From NCBI GenBank assembly GCA_002336805.1, contig DDEZ01000011.1, positions 744,001 through 808,000 on the forward strand: DNA of 64,000 bases, read 5' to 3'. The position numbers and the translations under genes are program-made. The notes under the pieces were generated by a model that made no database searches, had not been told where the DNA came from, and saw only the letters and a program-made list of their open reading frames with translations. The DNA comes from Bacteroidetes bacterium UBA1941 (GTDB taxonomy: Bacteria > Bacteroidota > Bacteroidia > Chitinophagales > LD1). Each line of letters opens with the position of its first letter. Positions within the stretch are counted from its first letter, which is position 1. Of the stretch, positions 50,213-59,214 are shown piece after piece.

Positions 50213-50674
50213 TCACGCGGGACAACGCTCCAGCAGCTCCTCCACAGTCAGGTGCAGTATGGGATGTACGAAGTCCGCCGCCAGCTCTGCCAGTGGCTCC
50301 AGCGCAAAGCGCCGCTCCGGCAGGTAGGGATGCGGTACCCGCAGTTCCGGCAGGTCTACTACATCACTGCCGTAGAACAGGATGTCTATATCTATCACCC
50401 GTGGCCCCCAGCGCTCAGTCTCCACGCGGCCTACTTCCTTCTCTATGGCTTTCAGCATATGGAGGAGGTCCAGCGGGGAGAGATCAGTCTCTATCTGCAG
50501 GGCCTGATTGAGAAAGGCCGCCTGGTCAGTCTTGCCCCATGGCGCAGTCTCATACTCCTCCGAGTGAAACAGCTCCTGGCCCGCCTTAAGGTCTATGAGC
50601 TTGCGCGCAGCGCGCAGATGAGCATGCCTGTCGCCCACATTGGAGCCCAATAGCAGGAAAATATTCTGGATCAT
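50213..50674 (-). CDS. folK: 2-amino-4-hydroxy-6-hydroxymethyldihydropteridine diphosphokinase
   Basis: 153-aa HPPK, a cytoplasmic folate-pathway enzyme that transfers pyrophosphate from ATP to the pterin. Motifs: LLLGSNVGDR (residues 7-16), ETAPWGKTDQAAFLNQ (about 42-57) and RWGPRVIDIDILFYG (about 87-101, with the two metal-binding Asp). Complete and of normal length. Convergent with the SGNH-like gene. Confidence 0.96.
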   Translation of the reverse strand: MIQNIFLLLGSNVGDRHAHLRAARKLIDLKAGQELFHSEEYETAPWGKTDQAAFLNQALQIETDLSPLDLLHMLKAIEKEVGRVETERWGPRVIDIDILFYGSDVVDLPELRVPHPYLPERRFALEPLAELAADFVHPILHLTVEELLERCPA

Positions 50675-50847
50675 GGCAGGTATGGTTTATTGATGCGCAA
50701 TATCGTAGAATCAGGGCAAAAGCCGTACCTTTTATCGTTGTCGTAGAATGCATAAGATGTGGATTTCTAGCAAGCAGCCCTGCCTCAGAAAATATTAATA
50801 TTGCTATATCGTCTGGTACATCATTACCAAAAAACAAACTACATAAA

Positions 50848-52605
50848 ATGCTGAAGTTCCTGAAATACGTCTTTGCCACGATAGTGGGCCTCTTCCTTTT
50901 TTGCTTTATCAGCCTCTTTCTGCTGATCGGTATCATAGCTGTGGCCGGTGGCTCTAAAAAGGATGACAATAAACTGGAGGCAAACTCTGTACTCAGGCTG
51001 GACGTCAATCACCATGTGGCAGAAAAGTCTCAGGAGAGCCTGGGTGAGCAGCTCGGCTTCGGTGGTGGCAAGGAAGCCGACGGCATAGGCCTCTATGATA
51101 TCTGCGAGATGATCAAGGAAGCGACCAAGGATAACAAGATCAAAGGTATCTACCTGCCACTGGGTATCAATCCCAACGGCCTCGCTACGATAGAGGTGCT
51201 GCGCAACCAGCTGAAAGAGTTTAAAAAGAGTGGCAAGTTCATCTACGCCTACGGCGAATATGCCAACCAGAAATCCTACTACCTCGCCGCTGTGGCTGAC
51301 AAGATATACCTCAATCCTAATGGTGGTATGGAGGTGCCGGGTTTTGGCCGTGAGATCATGTACTACAAAGGCGCCCTGGAGAAACTGGGCGTAGAGGTGC
51401 AGGATTTTCACTGTGGAGCTTTCAAGAGCGCTATAGAGCCATACCTGCGCGACAAAATGAGCGACCCTAACCGCGAGCAGCTGACCAGTATCTATGGCGA
51501 TGTGTACTCACAGTTTCTGACCAATGTAGCTGCAGACCGCAAGATGGATACGGCTACCCTCAGCGATATCATCAATAACCTGAAGGCTACCCTGCCGCAG
51601 GAGGCCAAAGAGGTAAAGATGATAGATGAGACGGCCTACTATGATGAGGTAGAGACAGCTATGAAAGAGAAAGTGGGTGTCAAGAAAAAGGACGACCTCA
51701 ATCTGGTGGACATAGACAAGTACAGCGAGACGATGCCGGTCAATACTGAGGCTGGCAGCAAGATAGCAGTGCTCTGTGCCGATGGCGAGATAGTGGACGG
51801 CAAGGGTGGTGAAGAGCAGGTCGGTTCTGAGCGATTTGCCAAAGCTGTGGCTGACCTGCGTAAGGATGACAAGGTAAAGGCGATCGTACTGCGTGTCAAC
51901 TCTCCTGGTGGCAGTGCGCTGGCATCTGATGTGATGTGGCGTGAGCTGGTGCTGGCCAAGAAGGAAAAGCCGCTGATCATTTCCTTTGGAGATGTGGCAG
52001 CCTCCGGTGGCTACTATATCGCCTGCCTGGGTGATAGGATCTTTGCGCAGCCTAATACGATCACCGGCTCTATCGGTGTCTTTGGCCTCATACCAAATGC
52101 CAAGAAGCTGCTCAATGACAAACTGGGTATCACTACAGACAAAGTATCAGTGACCAAGCACGGTGCCTTCTCACTGGGCACTAATCCGCTGGATGAGCAA
52201 GAAAAGGCCATGGTGCAAAAGAGTATAGAGCGTACCTACCGCGAGTTTAAAGAGCGCGTGGCAGAGGGCCGCAAGAAGGATACTGCCTATATCGAGAGCA
52301 TAGCGCAGGGCCATGTGTACACAGGCACTCAGGGCATCAAAAACGGCCTGGTAGATGAGATAGGCGGCCTGGACCAGGCCATAGCCTACGCAGCCAAGCA
52401 GGCCAACCTGAAGGACTACAAAGTGAAACTCTATCCCGGCGAGCTCTCTCTGAAGGACCGCCTCTCATCCCGCTTTGGCAAGATGAAGGCGGACCTCGTG
52501 AAGAGCGAGATAGGAGAGGAGCAGTACAAGGTGTACAAGACACTGGAAACGATCTCTCACTATTATGGTGTGCAGATGCGCATGCCTATGGAGATGGGGC
52601 TTTAA
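50848..52605 (+). CDS. sppA: Signal peptide peptidase SppA, 67K type
   Basis: 585-aa membrane-bound Ser-Lys protease that degrades cleaved signal peptides. One N-terminal TM helix (about residues 10-32), then two tandem SppA domains. The catalytic Lys is in EYANQKSYYLAAVADK of the first domain and the catalytic Ser in GDVAASGGYYIAC of the second, as in E. coli SppA. Length is typical of the double-domain form. Preceded by an A-rich leader; monocistronic or followed by the kinase gene after 52 nt of degenerate repeats. Confidence 0.94.
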   Translation: MLKFLKYVFATIVGLFLFCFISLFLLIGIIAVAGGSKKDDNKLEANSVLRLDVNHHVAEKSQESLGEQLGFGGGKEADGIGLYDICEMIKEATKDNKIKGIYLPLGINPNGLATIEVLRNQLKEFKKSGKFIYAYGEYANQKSYYLAAVADKIYLNPNGGMEVPGFGREIMYYKGALEKLGVEVQDFHCGAFKSAIEPYLRDKMSDPNREQLTSIYGDVYSQFLTNVAADRKMDTATLSDIINNLKATLPQEAKEVKMIDETAYYDEVETAMKEKVGVKKKDDLNLVDIDKYSETMPVNTEAGSKIAVLCADGEIVDGKGGEEQVGSERFAKAVADLRKDDKVKAIVLRVNSPGGSALASDVMWRELVLAKKEKPLIISFGDVAASGGYYIACLGDRIFAQPNTITGSIGVFGLIPNAKKLLNDKLGITTDKVSVTKHGAFSLGTNPLDEQEKAMVQKSIERTYREFKERVAEGRKKDTAYIESIAQGHVYTGTQGIKNGLVDEIGGLDQAIAYAAKQANLKDYKVKLYPGELSLKDRLSSRFGKMKADLVKSEIGEEQYKVYKTLETISHYYGVQMRMPMEMGL

Positions 52606-52614
52606 GTTGCATTC

Positions 52615-52657
52615 TTGTATTTATCTAAATACTCAATACTAACTACTAAATACTGTT
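52615..52657. repeat. Degenerate TAAATACT-type leader repeat
   Basis: TTGTATTTATCTAAATACT, CAATACTAAC and TACTAAATACTG. Closely similar to the leader of the oxidase subunit IV gene (4041-4082), in the same orientation relative to the start codon. Confidence 0.65.
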
Positions 52658-53212
52658 TTGAAAATAATAGGCATCACAGGCACGCTAGGCGCAGGCAAAG
52701 GGACTATCGTAGAGTACCTGATCTCTCATCATGGATTCAGGCATTTCTCGGTGCGGGGTTTCCTCACGCAGATCATACAGCAGCGCCAGCTACCGCTCAA
52801 TAGGGACTCTATGGTGAGCGTAGCCAATGAGCTGCGCGCTCAGCACACGCCCAGCTATATCGTAGAGCAGCTGCTGGACCAGGCGCTGCAGAGTGGCCAG
52901 GACTGTATCATAGAGAGCATCCGTACTACCGGAGAGATAGAGGCGCTGAGAAGGCGTGACCACTTCACCCTGCTGGCGGTAGATGCCGACCCGAGGCTGC
53001 GATATGAGCGCGTGCTGGAGCGTGCCTCTGAGACGGATCACATCAGCTATGAGACCTTTCAGGAAAATGAGAAGAGAGAAATGACCTCTACCGATCCTAA
53101 TAAGCAGAACCTCGCCGCCTGCCAGGCGCTGGCAGACTACAGGCTGGATAATAACCACTCGTTTGAGGAGCTGTATGTGCAGGTAGAGGCGGTGCTGAAT
53201 AAGTTGAAGTAA
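52658..53212 (+). CDS. AAA-type nucleotide kinase-like protein
   Basis: 184-aa P-loop protein: Walker A GITGTLGAGKGT (residues 5-16), then DSMVSVANELR, DCIIESIRTTGEIEAL and a lid-like Arg-rich segment (RLRYERVLERASETD). It resembles dephospho-CoA or (d)NMP kinases and, in Bacteroidota, regularly sits upstream of a dCMP deaminase, suggesting pyrimidine nucleotide metabolism. Start is TTG at 52658, the only start compatible with the full Walker A motif. Confidence 0.8.
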   Translation: MKIIGITGTLGAGKGTIVEYLISHHGFRHFSVRGFLTQIIQQRQLPLNRDSMVSVANELRAQHTPSYIVEQLLDQALQSGQDCIIESIRTTGEIEALRRRDHFTLLAVDADPRLRYERVLERASETDHISYETFQENEKREMTSTDPNKQNLAACQALADYRLDNNHSFEELYVQVEAVLNKLK

Positions 53213-53260
53213 ACCTTTGCATTGTCTAACGTCTATCTTCTAATATCTAAAGTCTAACCA

Positions 53261-53755
53261 ATGTCAGAAATCAAATACATCCGCCCATCGTGGGATGAGT
53301 ACTTTATAGAAGTGATGGACGCTATCAGCAAGCGTGCTACCTGTGGCCGTGGCCGTAGCGGCTGTGTGATAGCGCGTGACAACCAGCTGCTGGTGACCGG
53401 CTATGTAGGCTCCCCCAAGGGGCTGCCGCACTGCGATGAGGTGGGCCACCAGATGAAGAAGATGATACACGAGGATGGCAGTGTGACCGAGCACTGCGTG
53501 CGCACCGTACACGCCGAGCAGAATGCCATCTGCCAGGCTGCCAAGAATGGTGTGGCACTGGATGGGGCTACGCTCTACTGCCGTATGACTCCCTGCCGCG
53601 TATGCTGTATGCTGATCATCAACTGTGGTATCAAGCGTGTGGTATGCCAGCGCAAGTACCATGCAGGTACGGAGTCAGAAGCTATGTTTCTGGAGGCGGG
53701 TGTCAAGCTGGAGTATATCCACGAGGAGGTGCAGACCTACGAGCCGCAGAAGTAA
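53261..53755 (+). CDS. dCMP/cytidine deaminase family protein
   Basis: 164-aa zinc deaminase: HAEQNAI (zinc His and catalytic Glu, residues about 87-93) and PCRVCCML (two zinc Cys, about 112-119), with the N-terminal RATCGRGRSGCVI of the dCMP deaminase branch. It makes dUMP from dCMP for thymidylate synthesis. It follows the nucleotide kinase gene by 48 nt and is probably cotranscribed. Confidence 0.93.
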   Translation: MSEIKYIRPSWDEYFIEVMDAISKRATCGRGRSGCVIARDNQLLVTGYVGSPKGLPHCDEVGHQMKKMIHEDGSVTEHCVRTVHAEQNAICQAAKNGVALDGATLYCRMTPCRVCCMLIINCGIKRVVCQRKYHAGTESEAMFLEAGVKLEYIHEEVQTYEPQK

Positions 53756-53756
53756 T

Positions 53757-53909
53757 TTCTGATTTGTGATTATGATTTTTGATTTGCCTTCGGGCAAAAT
53801 ATGCACAAAGCTATTTACCGGTTTCAGGTACAGTAAGTCTTACTAATTTCGGCATTTATATTGTAGCTAAGCAATCATAAATCAACAATCAAAAATCATA
53901 AATAACCAG
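53757..53909. repeat. Intergenic inverted AATCAAAAATCAT-type repeats
   Basis: TGATTTGTGATTATGATTTTTGATT (about 53761-53785, as words of 7-8 nt) and its rough inverse AATCATAAATCAACAATCAAAAATCATAAAT (53873-53904, quoted in pieces) flank ~85 nt before rarA. Confidence 0.6.
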
Positions 53910-55181
53910 ATGTCGTTACTCCCCCCTTTGCCGGAAAGAATGCGCCCCAAGAGCTTTGACGAGTTCGTAGGGCAGCAGCACCTGATAGGCGAGGGCAAAG
54001 TACTACGCCGCCTGATCGAGTCAGGCAATATACCATCTATGATATTCTGGGGGCCTCCGGGTGTTGGCAAGACCTCCATGGCACGATTTATAGCAGACCG
54101 TGCGGTGCTGCCCTTCTACCAGCTCAGCGCGATAGACTCTGGTGTGAAGGAACTGCGCGAGGTCATAGCCAAGGCCAATCAGGATGGCAAGGCGATCCTC
54201 TTTATAGATGAGATACACCGCTTCAATAAGGCACAGCAGGATGCCCTGCTGGGAGCCGTGGAGAAAGGTACCATCACCCTGATAGGTGCTACTACTGAGA
54301 ATCCTTCTTTTGAAGTCATATCGGCGCTCCTGTCGCGTGCCCAGGTGTATACGCTTCGCCCGCTGGAGCGGGAGGACCTGGAGCGGCTGCTGCAGACCGC
54401 TATCGCAAAGGATACCGTACTGCGGGAGCATAAAATAGAACTAAAGGAAACCGAAGCATTACTCCGCTACTCTGGTGGTGATGCCCGCAAGCTGCTCAAT
54501 GTACTGGAGATAGTGGTGAATAACGGACTGACAGACAGTGCTGTATTGGAGATCACAAATGCTATGGTAGAGCAGGTGATTCAGCACAAGATGGCGCTGT
54601 ATGACAAATCAGGCGAGCAGCACTATGACATCATCTCAGCCTTTATCAAGTCTATCCGTGGTAGCGATCCCAATGCAGCGCTCTACTACCTGGCGCGTAT
54701 GCTGGAGGGTGGCGAAGACCCAAAATTTATAGCCAGACGGTTACTGATACTCTCCTCTGAGGATATCGGCAATGCGAATCCGACCGCTTTCGTAATGGCC
54801 AATAACTGCTTTCAGGCGGTGAGCGTGATAGGCTACCCTGAGTGCCAGCTCACACTGGCGCAGATCGTGATCTATCTGGCCACCTCGCCTAAGAGCAACT
54901 CCTCCTACACCGCTATCGGTGCTGCCCGCGCACAGGTGCGTGCCACGGGTGACCTGCCGGTGCCCCTGCACCTGCGCAATGCGCCTACCAAGCTGATGAA
55001 GCAGCTCAACTATGGCAAGGACTATCAATATGCTCACAGCCATGAGGGCAATTTCATCAATGCGGAGTTTCTGCCGGATGCGATCAAGGGTAGCAAATAC
55101 TACGATCCGGCTAATAATCCCCGGGAGAATGAGATCCGCAGGCAGCTCCGGGACTGGTGGAAGCAGAAGTACGGCTATTAG
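53910..55181 (+). CDS. rarA: Replication-associated recombination protein A (RarA/MgsA)
   Basis: 423-aa AAA+ ATPase that acts at stalled replication forks. Walker A GPPGVGKTSMA (about residues 49-59), Walker B LFIDEIHRFNK (about 96-106), sensor 1 IGATTENPSF, and C-terminal MgsA tetramerisation domain (GSDPNAALYYLARMLEGGEDP, then VALHLRNAPTK-type PVPLHLRNAPTKLMK). Complete. Transcribed alone after the repeat leader. Confidence 0.95.
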   Translation: MSLLPPLPERMRPKSFDEFVGQQHLIGEGKVLRRLIESGNIPSMIFWGPPGVGKTSMARFIADRAVLPFYQLSAIDSGVKELREVIAKANQDGKAILFIDEIHRFNKAQQDALLGAVEKGTITLIGATTENPSFEVISALLSRAQVYTLRPLEREDLERLLQTAIAKDTVLREHKIELKETEALLRYSGGDARKLLNVLEIVVNNGLTDSAVLEITNAMVEQVIQHKMALYDKSGEQHYDIISAFIKSIRGSDPNAALYYLARMLEGGEDPKFIARRLLILSSEDIGNANPTAFVMANNCFQAVSVIGYPECQLTLAQIVIYLATSPKSNSSYTAIGAARAQVRATGDLPVPLHLRNAPTKLMKQLNYGKDYQYAHSHEGNFINAEFLPDAIKGSKYYDPANNPRENEIRRQLRDWWKQKYGY

Positions 55182-55222
55182 CGATACACGTTTTCAGGCA
55201 TATCATTTGACAGTTTCTAAAC

Positions 55223-56524
55223 ATGGAAAAGGCTGATGTCATCATCATAGGCGCTGGTATCTCAGGCCTCACTATAGCCCGGCAGCTATGCCGTGCAGGG
55301 CAGAGCGTTCTGGTGGTGGAGGGGCGTCTGCGTATCGGTGGGCGCATACACACTTTCTCCAAATCGGGTCTGACGCTGGAGGGTGGAGCAGAGTTTGTGC
55401 ATGGTGACCTGCCGGCTACGCTGGAGATGCTGCGAGAGTATGACATACCATGTGAGCCTATAGGGGGCGAGATGTGTCGTGTAGAGCATGGCCAGGTACA
55501 GGAGCAGGACGACTTTGTAGAGCATCGTGATAAACTGATGGAGCACCTCAGTGAGCTGAAGGAGGACATGGCAGTGACGACCTTTCTAGACCGGTATTTC
55601 CCCGATGAACCTTATGCTGTATTCAAAGATCATATCAGGAAATATGTGGAAGGCTATGATGCAGCTGATGCTGCACGGGCCAGTGCCTACGCCTTTCGCG
55701 ATGAGCTGAACGAGCCGGAGGGTGACCAGTACCGGCCGGAGGGAGGCTATGGCGCATTGCTGGATGCCATCCTATTTGAGCTGCGTGGCAGCCAGGCTGA
55801 GATACTATTATCTACTACGGTGAAGGAAATACACTGGTCTGCCGGCAAAGTAAAAGTCACTGATGCCGATGGCAAAAACTATCATGCGCGTCAGGTGGTC
55901 GTCACCGTGCCGCTCGGTGTGCTGATGGATAAGGAAGGGCCAGCCTCACTCACATTTCATCCGGAGCCTGAGGCGCACCTGGCTGCTGTGCAGAGTATGG
56001 GCTTTGGTCATGTGATCAAGGTACTGGTGCTGCTAAAGCCTGACTTTTGGAAAGATACCGCCGTGCGGAAGCGGCTGGGCCAGTCACTGAATGAACTGGG
56101 TTTCATATTTTCTGATGCACCGATACCTACGTGGTGGACGCAGTACCCGGCTACAGACCCGCTGCTGACTGGCTGGCTGGGTGGGCCGCCTGCTGCGCAG
56201 CTGAGGTATGCAGATGATGATACCCTGCGCCATCTCGCTATCAGTTCCCTAGGATACATTCTGGAGATGACACATGCTGAGGTGGAGGCTGTGATAGAGC
56301 ACATCGAGGTGTTCAACTGGTGTGCTGATCCATATACACTGGGTGCCTATGCCTATAAAACTCTCAAGACAGAGCAGGCGCTGCAGGTGCTACATGTGCC
56401 GCTAGAGGATACCCTATACTTTGCCGGTGAGGCGCTGTATGCGGGGCCTGAGATGGGCACTGTAGAGGCCGCGATACGCCATGCCAAAGATGTAGCCGAA
56501 AGGATGCATCACAGCGGCAGGTAG
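55223..56524 (+). CDS. FAD-dependent amine oxidase family protein
   Basis: 433-aa flavin-containing oxidase: N-terminal dinucleotide motif VIIIGAGISGLTIA (residues 6-19) and GGRIHTF (about 37-43); C-terminal FAD block LYFAGEALYAGPEMGTVEAAI (core quoted). Members oxidise amines, or act as desaturases in pigment pathways; no substrate can be assigned. Its 3' end overlaps the 3' end of the convergent histidine kinase gene by 16 nt. Confidence 0.88.
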   Translation: MEKADVIIIGAGISGLTIARQLCRAGQSVLVVEGRLRIGGRIHTFSKSGLTLEGGAEFVHGDLPATLEMLREYDIPCEPIGGEMCRVEHGQVQEQDDFVEHRDKLMEHLSELKEDMAVTTFLDRYFPDEPYAVFKDHIRKYVEGYDAADAARASAYAFRDELNEPEGDQYRPEGGYGALLDAILFELRGSQAEILLSTTVKEIHWSAGKVKVTDADGKNYHARQVVVTVPLGVLMDKEGPASLTFHPEPEAHLAAVQSMGFGHVIKVLVLLKPDFWKDTAVRKRLGQSLNELGFIFSDAPIPTWWTQYPATDPLLTGWLGGPPAAQLRYADDDTLRHLAISSLGYILEMTHAEVEAVIEHIEVFNWCADPYTLGAYAYKTLKTEQALQVLHVPLEDTLYFAGEALYAGPEMGTVEAAIRHAKDVAERMHHSGR

Positions 56525-58467
56525 ATATCAAACCGCGCTCCTGCACCCGGCGATCCGGTAGCTCGGATCCTGCCACCATGGTTCTCTACTATCTTTTTCA
56601 CAATGGCCAGGCCGATGCCGGTGCCCTTGTAATCTGTTTTGCTGTGCAGCCGCTGAAACACTTCAAATATCCGCTCACTATACTGCGGGTCAAAACCGAT
56701 ACCATTATCCGATATGCTGAGGTGGTAGTACTGACGGGTGCTATCCGGAGCTTCAGCATTGTCAGCATGGCCTGATATGATATCGGCCTGTACTCTGATC
56801 ACCGGGTCCGTAGTGATACGGCTAAACTTGAGCGAATTGCTGATCAGATTGGTAAAGAGCTGGCGAAACTGATAGGGCACGATACGCAGGGTACGCAGGT
56901 CATTGCTATCTATGGTAGCGCGGGCAGACTGGATGGACTCCTGCAGCTCTGTGGCTACACTCTGCAGCAGTGCATTGACATCCGTTTCTTCAAATGATTT
57001 TTCAGTCGTATTGGTACGGGCATATTGCAGCAGGTCCTCTATGAGTGTCTGCATCTGCCGTGAGGCATTCTGTATCTTGCCAAAGTACTTCTTTCCTGTG
57101 TCGGACAGGTGGGCAGACTCGCCCTCTGCTATGAGATTGGTAAAGATCTCGATCTTGCGCAGCGGCTCCTGCAGGTCATGGCTGGATACGTAGGCAAAGC
57201 TCTTCAGCTCGGCATTCATTTTCTCCAGCTCCTGGTTTTTCTGCTCTATCATGGCTGTACGCTCGCGCACCTGCCGTTCCAGCTCCTGTTGGAATGCTTT
57301 CTCCTCCGTCACCTCGCGCATCGTGCCTATCATAGCCACGGGCTTGCGGTCTTTGTCATAGACCACCTTGCCATGCGTGCGGATCCAGCCGGGAGAGCCG
57401 TTGGCCTTATTGATACGTATCTCGTAGTAGTAATAGCCGGTCTCCATAGCTGTCACAAAGGCCCCATTGCGCACGGGCAGGTCATCAGGATGTATCTGCT
57501 CTACCAGGCGCTGGTGCGTCATAGTGGTCTCAGCCGGATGGCCAAAGATCATAGCCATCTGCGGCGAGTGCGTCACAGCATCAGTGGTCAGGTCGAGGTC
57601 CCAGGTGGCCAGGCGGGTAGCCTCTATGGCCAGGCGCAGGCGCTGCTCTGCCTCCTCTACCTTGGCGCGGGTCTCTACACGGTCGGTCACGTCTACCACG
57701 GTACACATGATGCCCGATATCGTGCCGTCTACCTCACGCAGCGGCGCATATTCAAAGTCGAAGTAGAATTTCTGCATCGCATCCCGCCCCTGTACATAGG
57801 CCAGTGCTTCCTTTTCCTGATGTATCCTGCCGGTAGTGTATACCTCGCGAAGCAGGTCCGGAAACTTCTGCTCTTTGAGCTCAGGAAATATATCGAGAAG
57901 CTTCTTGCCCAGTACCTCTTCGGGTGAGCGGTGCCATATTTTATCGTATAGTACATGATTGGCCATCTCGATCACATAGTCCGGCCCCCTGAAGATCGTC
58001 ATGGCGATGGGCGAATGCATAAAGACGCTGCGAAACTGCTTTTCGCTTTCTGACAGGAGTTGCTTGGCCGTCACAGTCTCGGTGACCTCAGTGGCCAAGA
58101 CTATGATACCGGATATGGTGCCGTCATCTTCGCGTAGTGCCTGATAGACAAAGTTGAAATACGTCAGGTCCTCACGGCCGTAGCGGCGCAGTGTGACAGG
58201 AAACTCAAAACCATAATACGGATCACCTGTGAGGTACACATTAGTGAGCAGTGACTCCACATACTCCCGCACCTCCGGCAGCACCTCAAAGAGTGGCCTG
58301 CCCAAAAACTGCTCCTCCGTACGGTCTATGACCTCGAGGTATTTGCCATTGGCTACCTCTACTACAAAGTCCGGCCCGCGAAAGACTGCGATACCGATAG
58401 GGACCTGCCTGACTATATTGCCAAAATCTGATCGTGCCTGTATGTCAGCCGGGGAGTGGTCGCTCAT
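56509..58467 (-). CDS. PAS-domain sensor histidine kinase
   Basis: 652-aa soluble kinase without TM helices. Three PAS/PAC modules (about residues 12-130, 138-258 and 275-390; each with GRPLFEVLPE- or GxTYxxFPE-like motifs such as GKKLLDIFPEL) precede a coiled coil, a HisKA domain with SSHDLQEPLRKIEIF, and an HATPase_c domain (NLISNSLKFS, GIGFDPQYSERIFEVFQRL, GTGIGLAIVKKI). The HDLQEPLRK block and soluble layout resemble phytochrome-family kinases lacking the photosensor. Its start overlaps the receiver gene stop by 4 nt: a two-component operon. Confidence 0.93.
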   Translation of the reverse strand: MSDHSPADIQARSDFGNIVRQVPIGIAVFRGPDFVVEVANGKYLEVIDRTEEQFLGRPLFEVLPEVREYVESLLTNVYLTGDPYYGFEFPVTLRRYGREDLTYFNFVYQALREDDGTISGIIVLATEVTETVTAKQLLSESEKQFRSVFMHSPIAMTIFRGPDYVIEMANHVLYDKIWHRSPEEVLGKKLLDIFPELKEQKFPDLLREVYTTGRIHQEKEALAYVQGRDAMQKFYFDFEYAPLREVDGTISGIMCTVVDVTDRVETRAKVEEAEQRLRLAIEATRLATWDLDLTTDAVTHSPQMAMIFGHPAETTMTHQRLVEQIHPDDLPVRNGAFVTAMETGYYYYEIRINKANGSPGWIRTHGKVVYDKDRKPVAMIGTMREVTEEKAFQQELERQVRERTAMIEQKNQELEKMNAELKSFAYVSSHDLQEPLRKIEIFTNLIAEGESAHLSDTGKKYFGKIQNASRQMQTLIEDLLQYARTNTTEKSFEETDVNALLQSVATELQESIQSARATIDSNDLRTLRIVPYQFRQLFTNLISNSLKFSRITTDPVIRVQADIISGHADNAEAPDSTRQYYHLSISDNGIGFDPQYSERIFEVFQRLHSKTDYKGTGIGLAIVKKIVENHGGRIRATGSPGAGARFDIYLPL

Positions 58468-58916
58468 ATTTTTTCATTCAAAACGAAGTGCTCAAATGGT
58501 GGCCTGCCACACTCGCCTGCCATCACCTTGTCACAGGCCTGCCCTATGGTAGCGATGAGTGCGCGGAAACTGCCCGGCTTGCGCACATAGCCACAGGCTC
58601 CCTGCTCATACACTTTTTTCACCACGTCAGGATCCAGAGAGGTAGATACGATGAAGACTGGTATATCGCGCAGTACGGCATCGCCTTTGATCTCCTCGAG
58701 GCACTCCATGCCGTTCTTGCGAGGCATATTGAGATCCAGGAAGAGGGCATCAGGCGCAGGTAGTCCATCCTGCTGCAGGTAGTCCATCAGCTGCTCACCA
58801 TTGGTAGTTTTGTATAAAACAGAGCGAGGCTGCACTTCTTTCAGCGCTTCTTCGAAAAGCTCGCGGTCTGTCTCATCATCATCCGCCAGTAGGAGCTGAA
58901 GCACTTTTTCATTCAT
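58464..58916 (-). CDS. Response regulator receiver protein, partner of the PAS kinase
   Basis: 150-aa single-domain receiver: LLADDDETDRE (acidic pocket, residues about 9-19), phospho-Asp in ALFLDLNMPRKNGMECL (about 62), VSTS and CGYVRKPGSF (conserved Lys). ATG 58916 is used; an in-frame ATG 18 nt earlier would add six unusual residues. First gene of the pair, overlapping the kinase ORF (ATGA). Similar to the lone receiver at 40597. Confidence 0.92.
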   Translation of the reverse strand: MNEKVLQLLLADDDETDRELFEEALKEVQPRSVLYKTTNGEQLMDYLQQDGLPAPDALFLDLNMPRKNGMECLEEIKGDAVLRDIPVFIVSTSLDPDVVKKVYEQGACGYVRKPGSFRALIATIGQACDKVMAGECGRPPFEHFVLNEKI

Positions 58917-59100
58917 TGTCGAAAGATAAGTCAAAAACGTATACCAAGGTCAGTGAGGAGCAGAAAAAGCAACTACAAGCTGTTGTCTTTAAGTACAATA
59001 AACCGAAAGGAAGTTTCCTTAAGAGATTCTCTCCTTACCCTTTGTAAACGGAAAAATGAAACTATTGTTCGCGTCTTAACCCATGTTAAAACCGGTCAAC
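58917..59100. other. Intergenic region, no feature recognised
   Basis: Control region of the receiver-kinase pair on the minus strand. An AAGGAAGTTTCCTT palindrome (59009-59022) is the only structure seen. Confidence 0.4.
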
Positions 59101-59178
59101 TTACCGTTTGTAATGTTTGACCCGACGATACAGCTCACCTTTCTTATGATACGCGCCGGAGCAGTAGGGACAGGTCAC
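59101..59178 (-). CDS. Possible 25-aa zinc-knuckle micro-ORF or stop-separated tail
   Basis: Reads V T CPYC SGAYHKKGELYRRVKHYKR from a GTG, ending at TAA (59101-59103). It is in the same frame as the TIM44-like gene and follows that gene's TGA (59215-59217) with no other stop between, so it could be a readthrough extension, a remnant or a real micro-protein. The CPYC pair echoes the two zinc ribbons of the upstream protein. No known family; existence unproven. Confidence 0.25.
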   Translation of the reverse strand: MTCPYCSGAYHKKGELYRRVKHYKR

Positions 59179-59214
59179 GGCCTCCCTACCAAAGTACCTT
59201 GCTATGCGAAGGCA

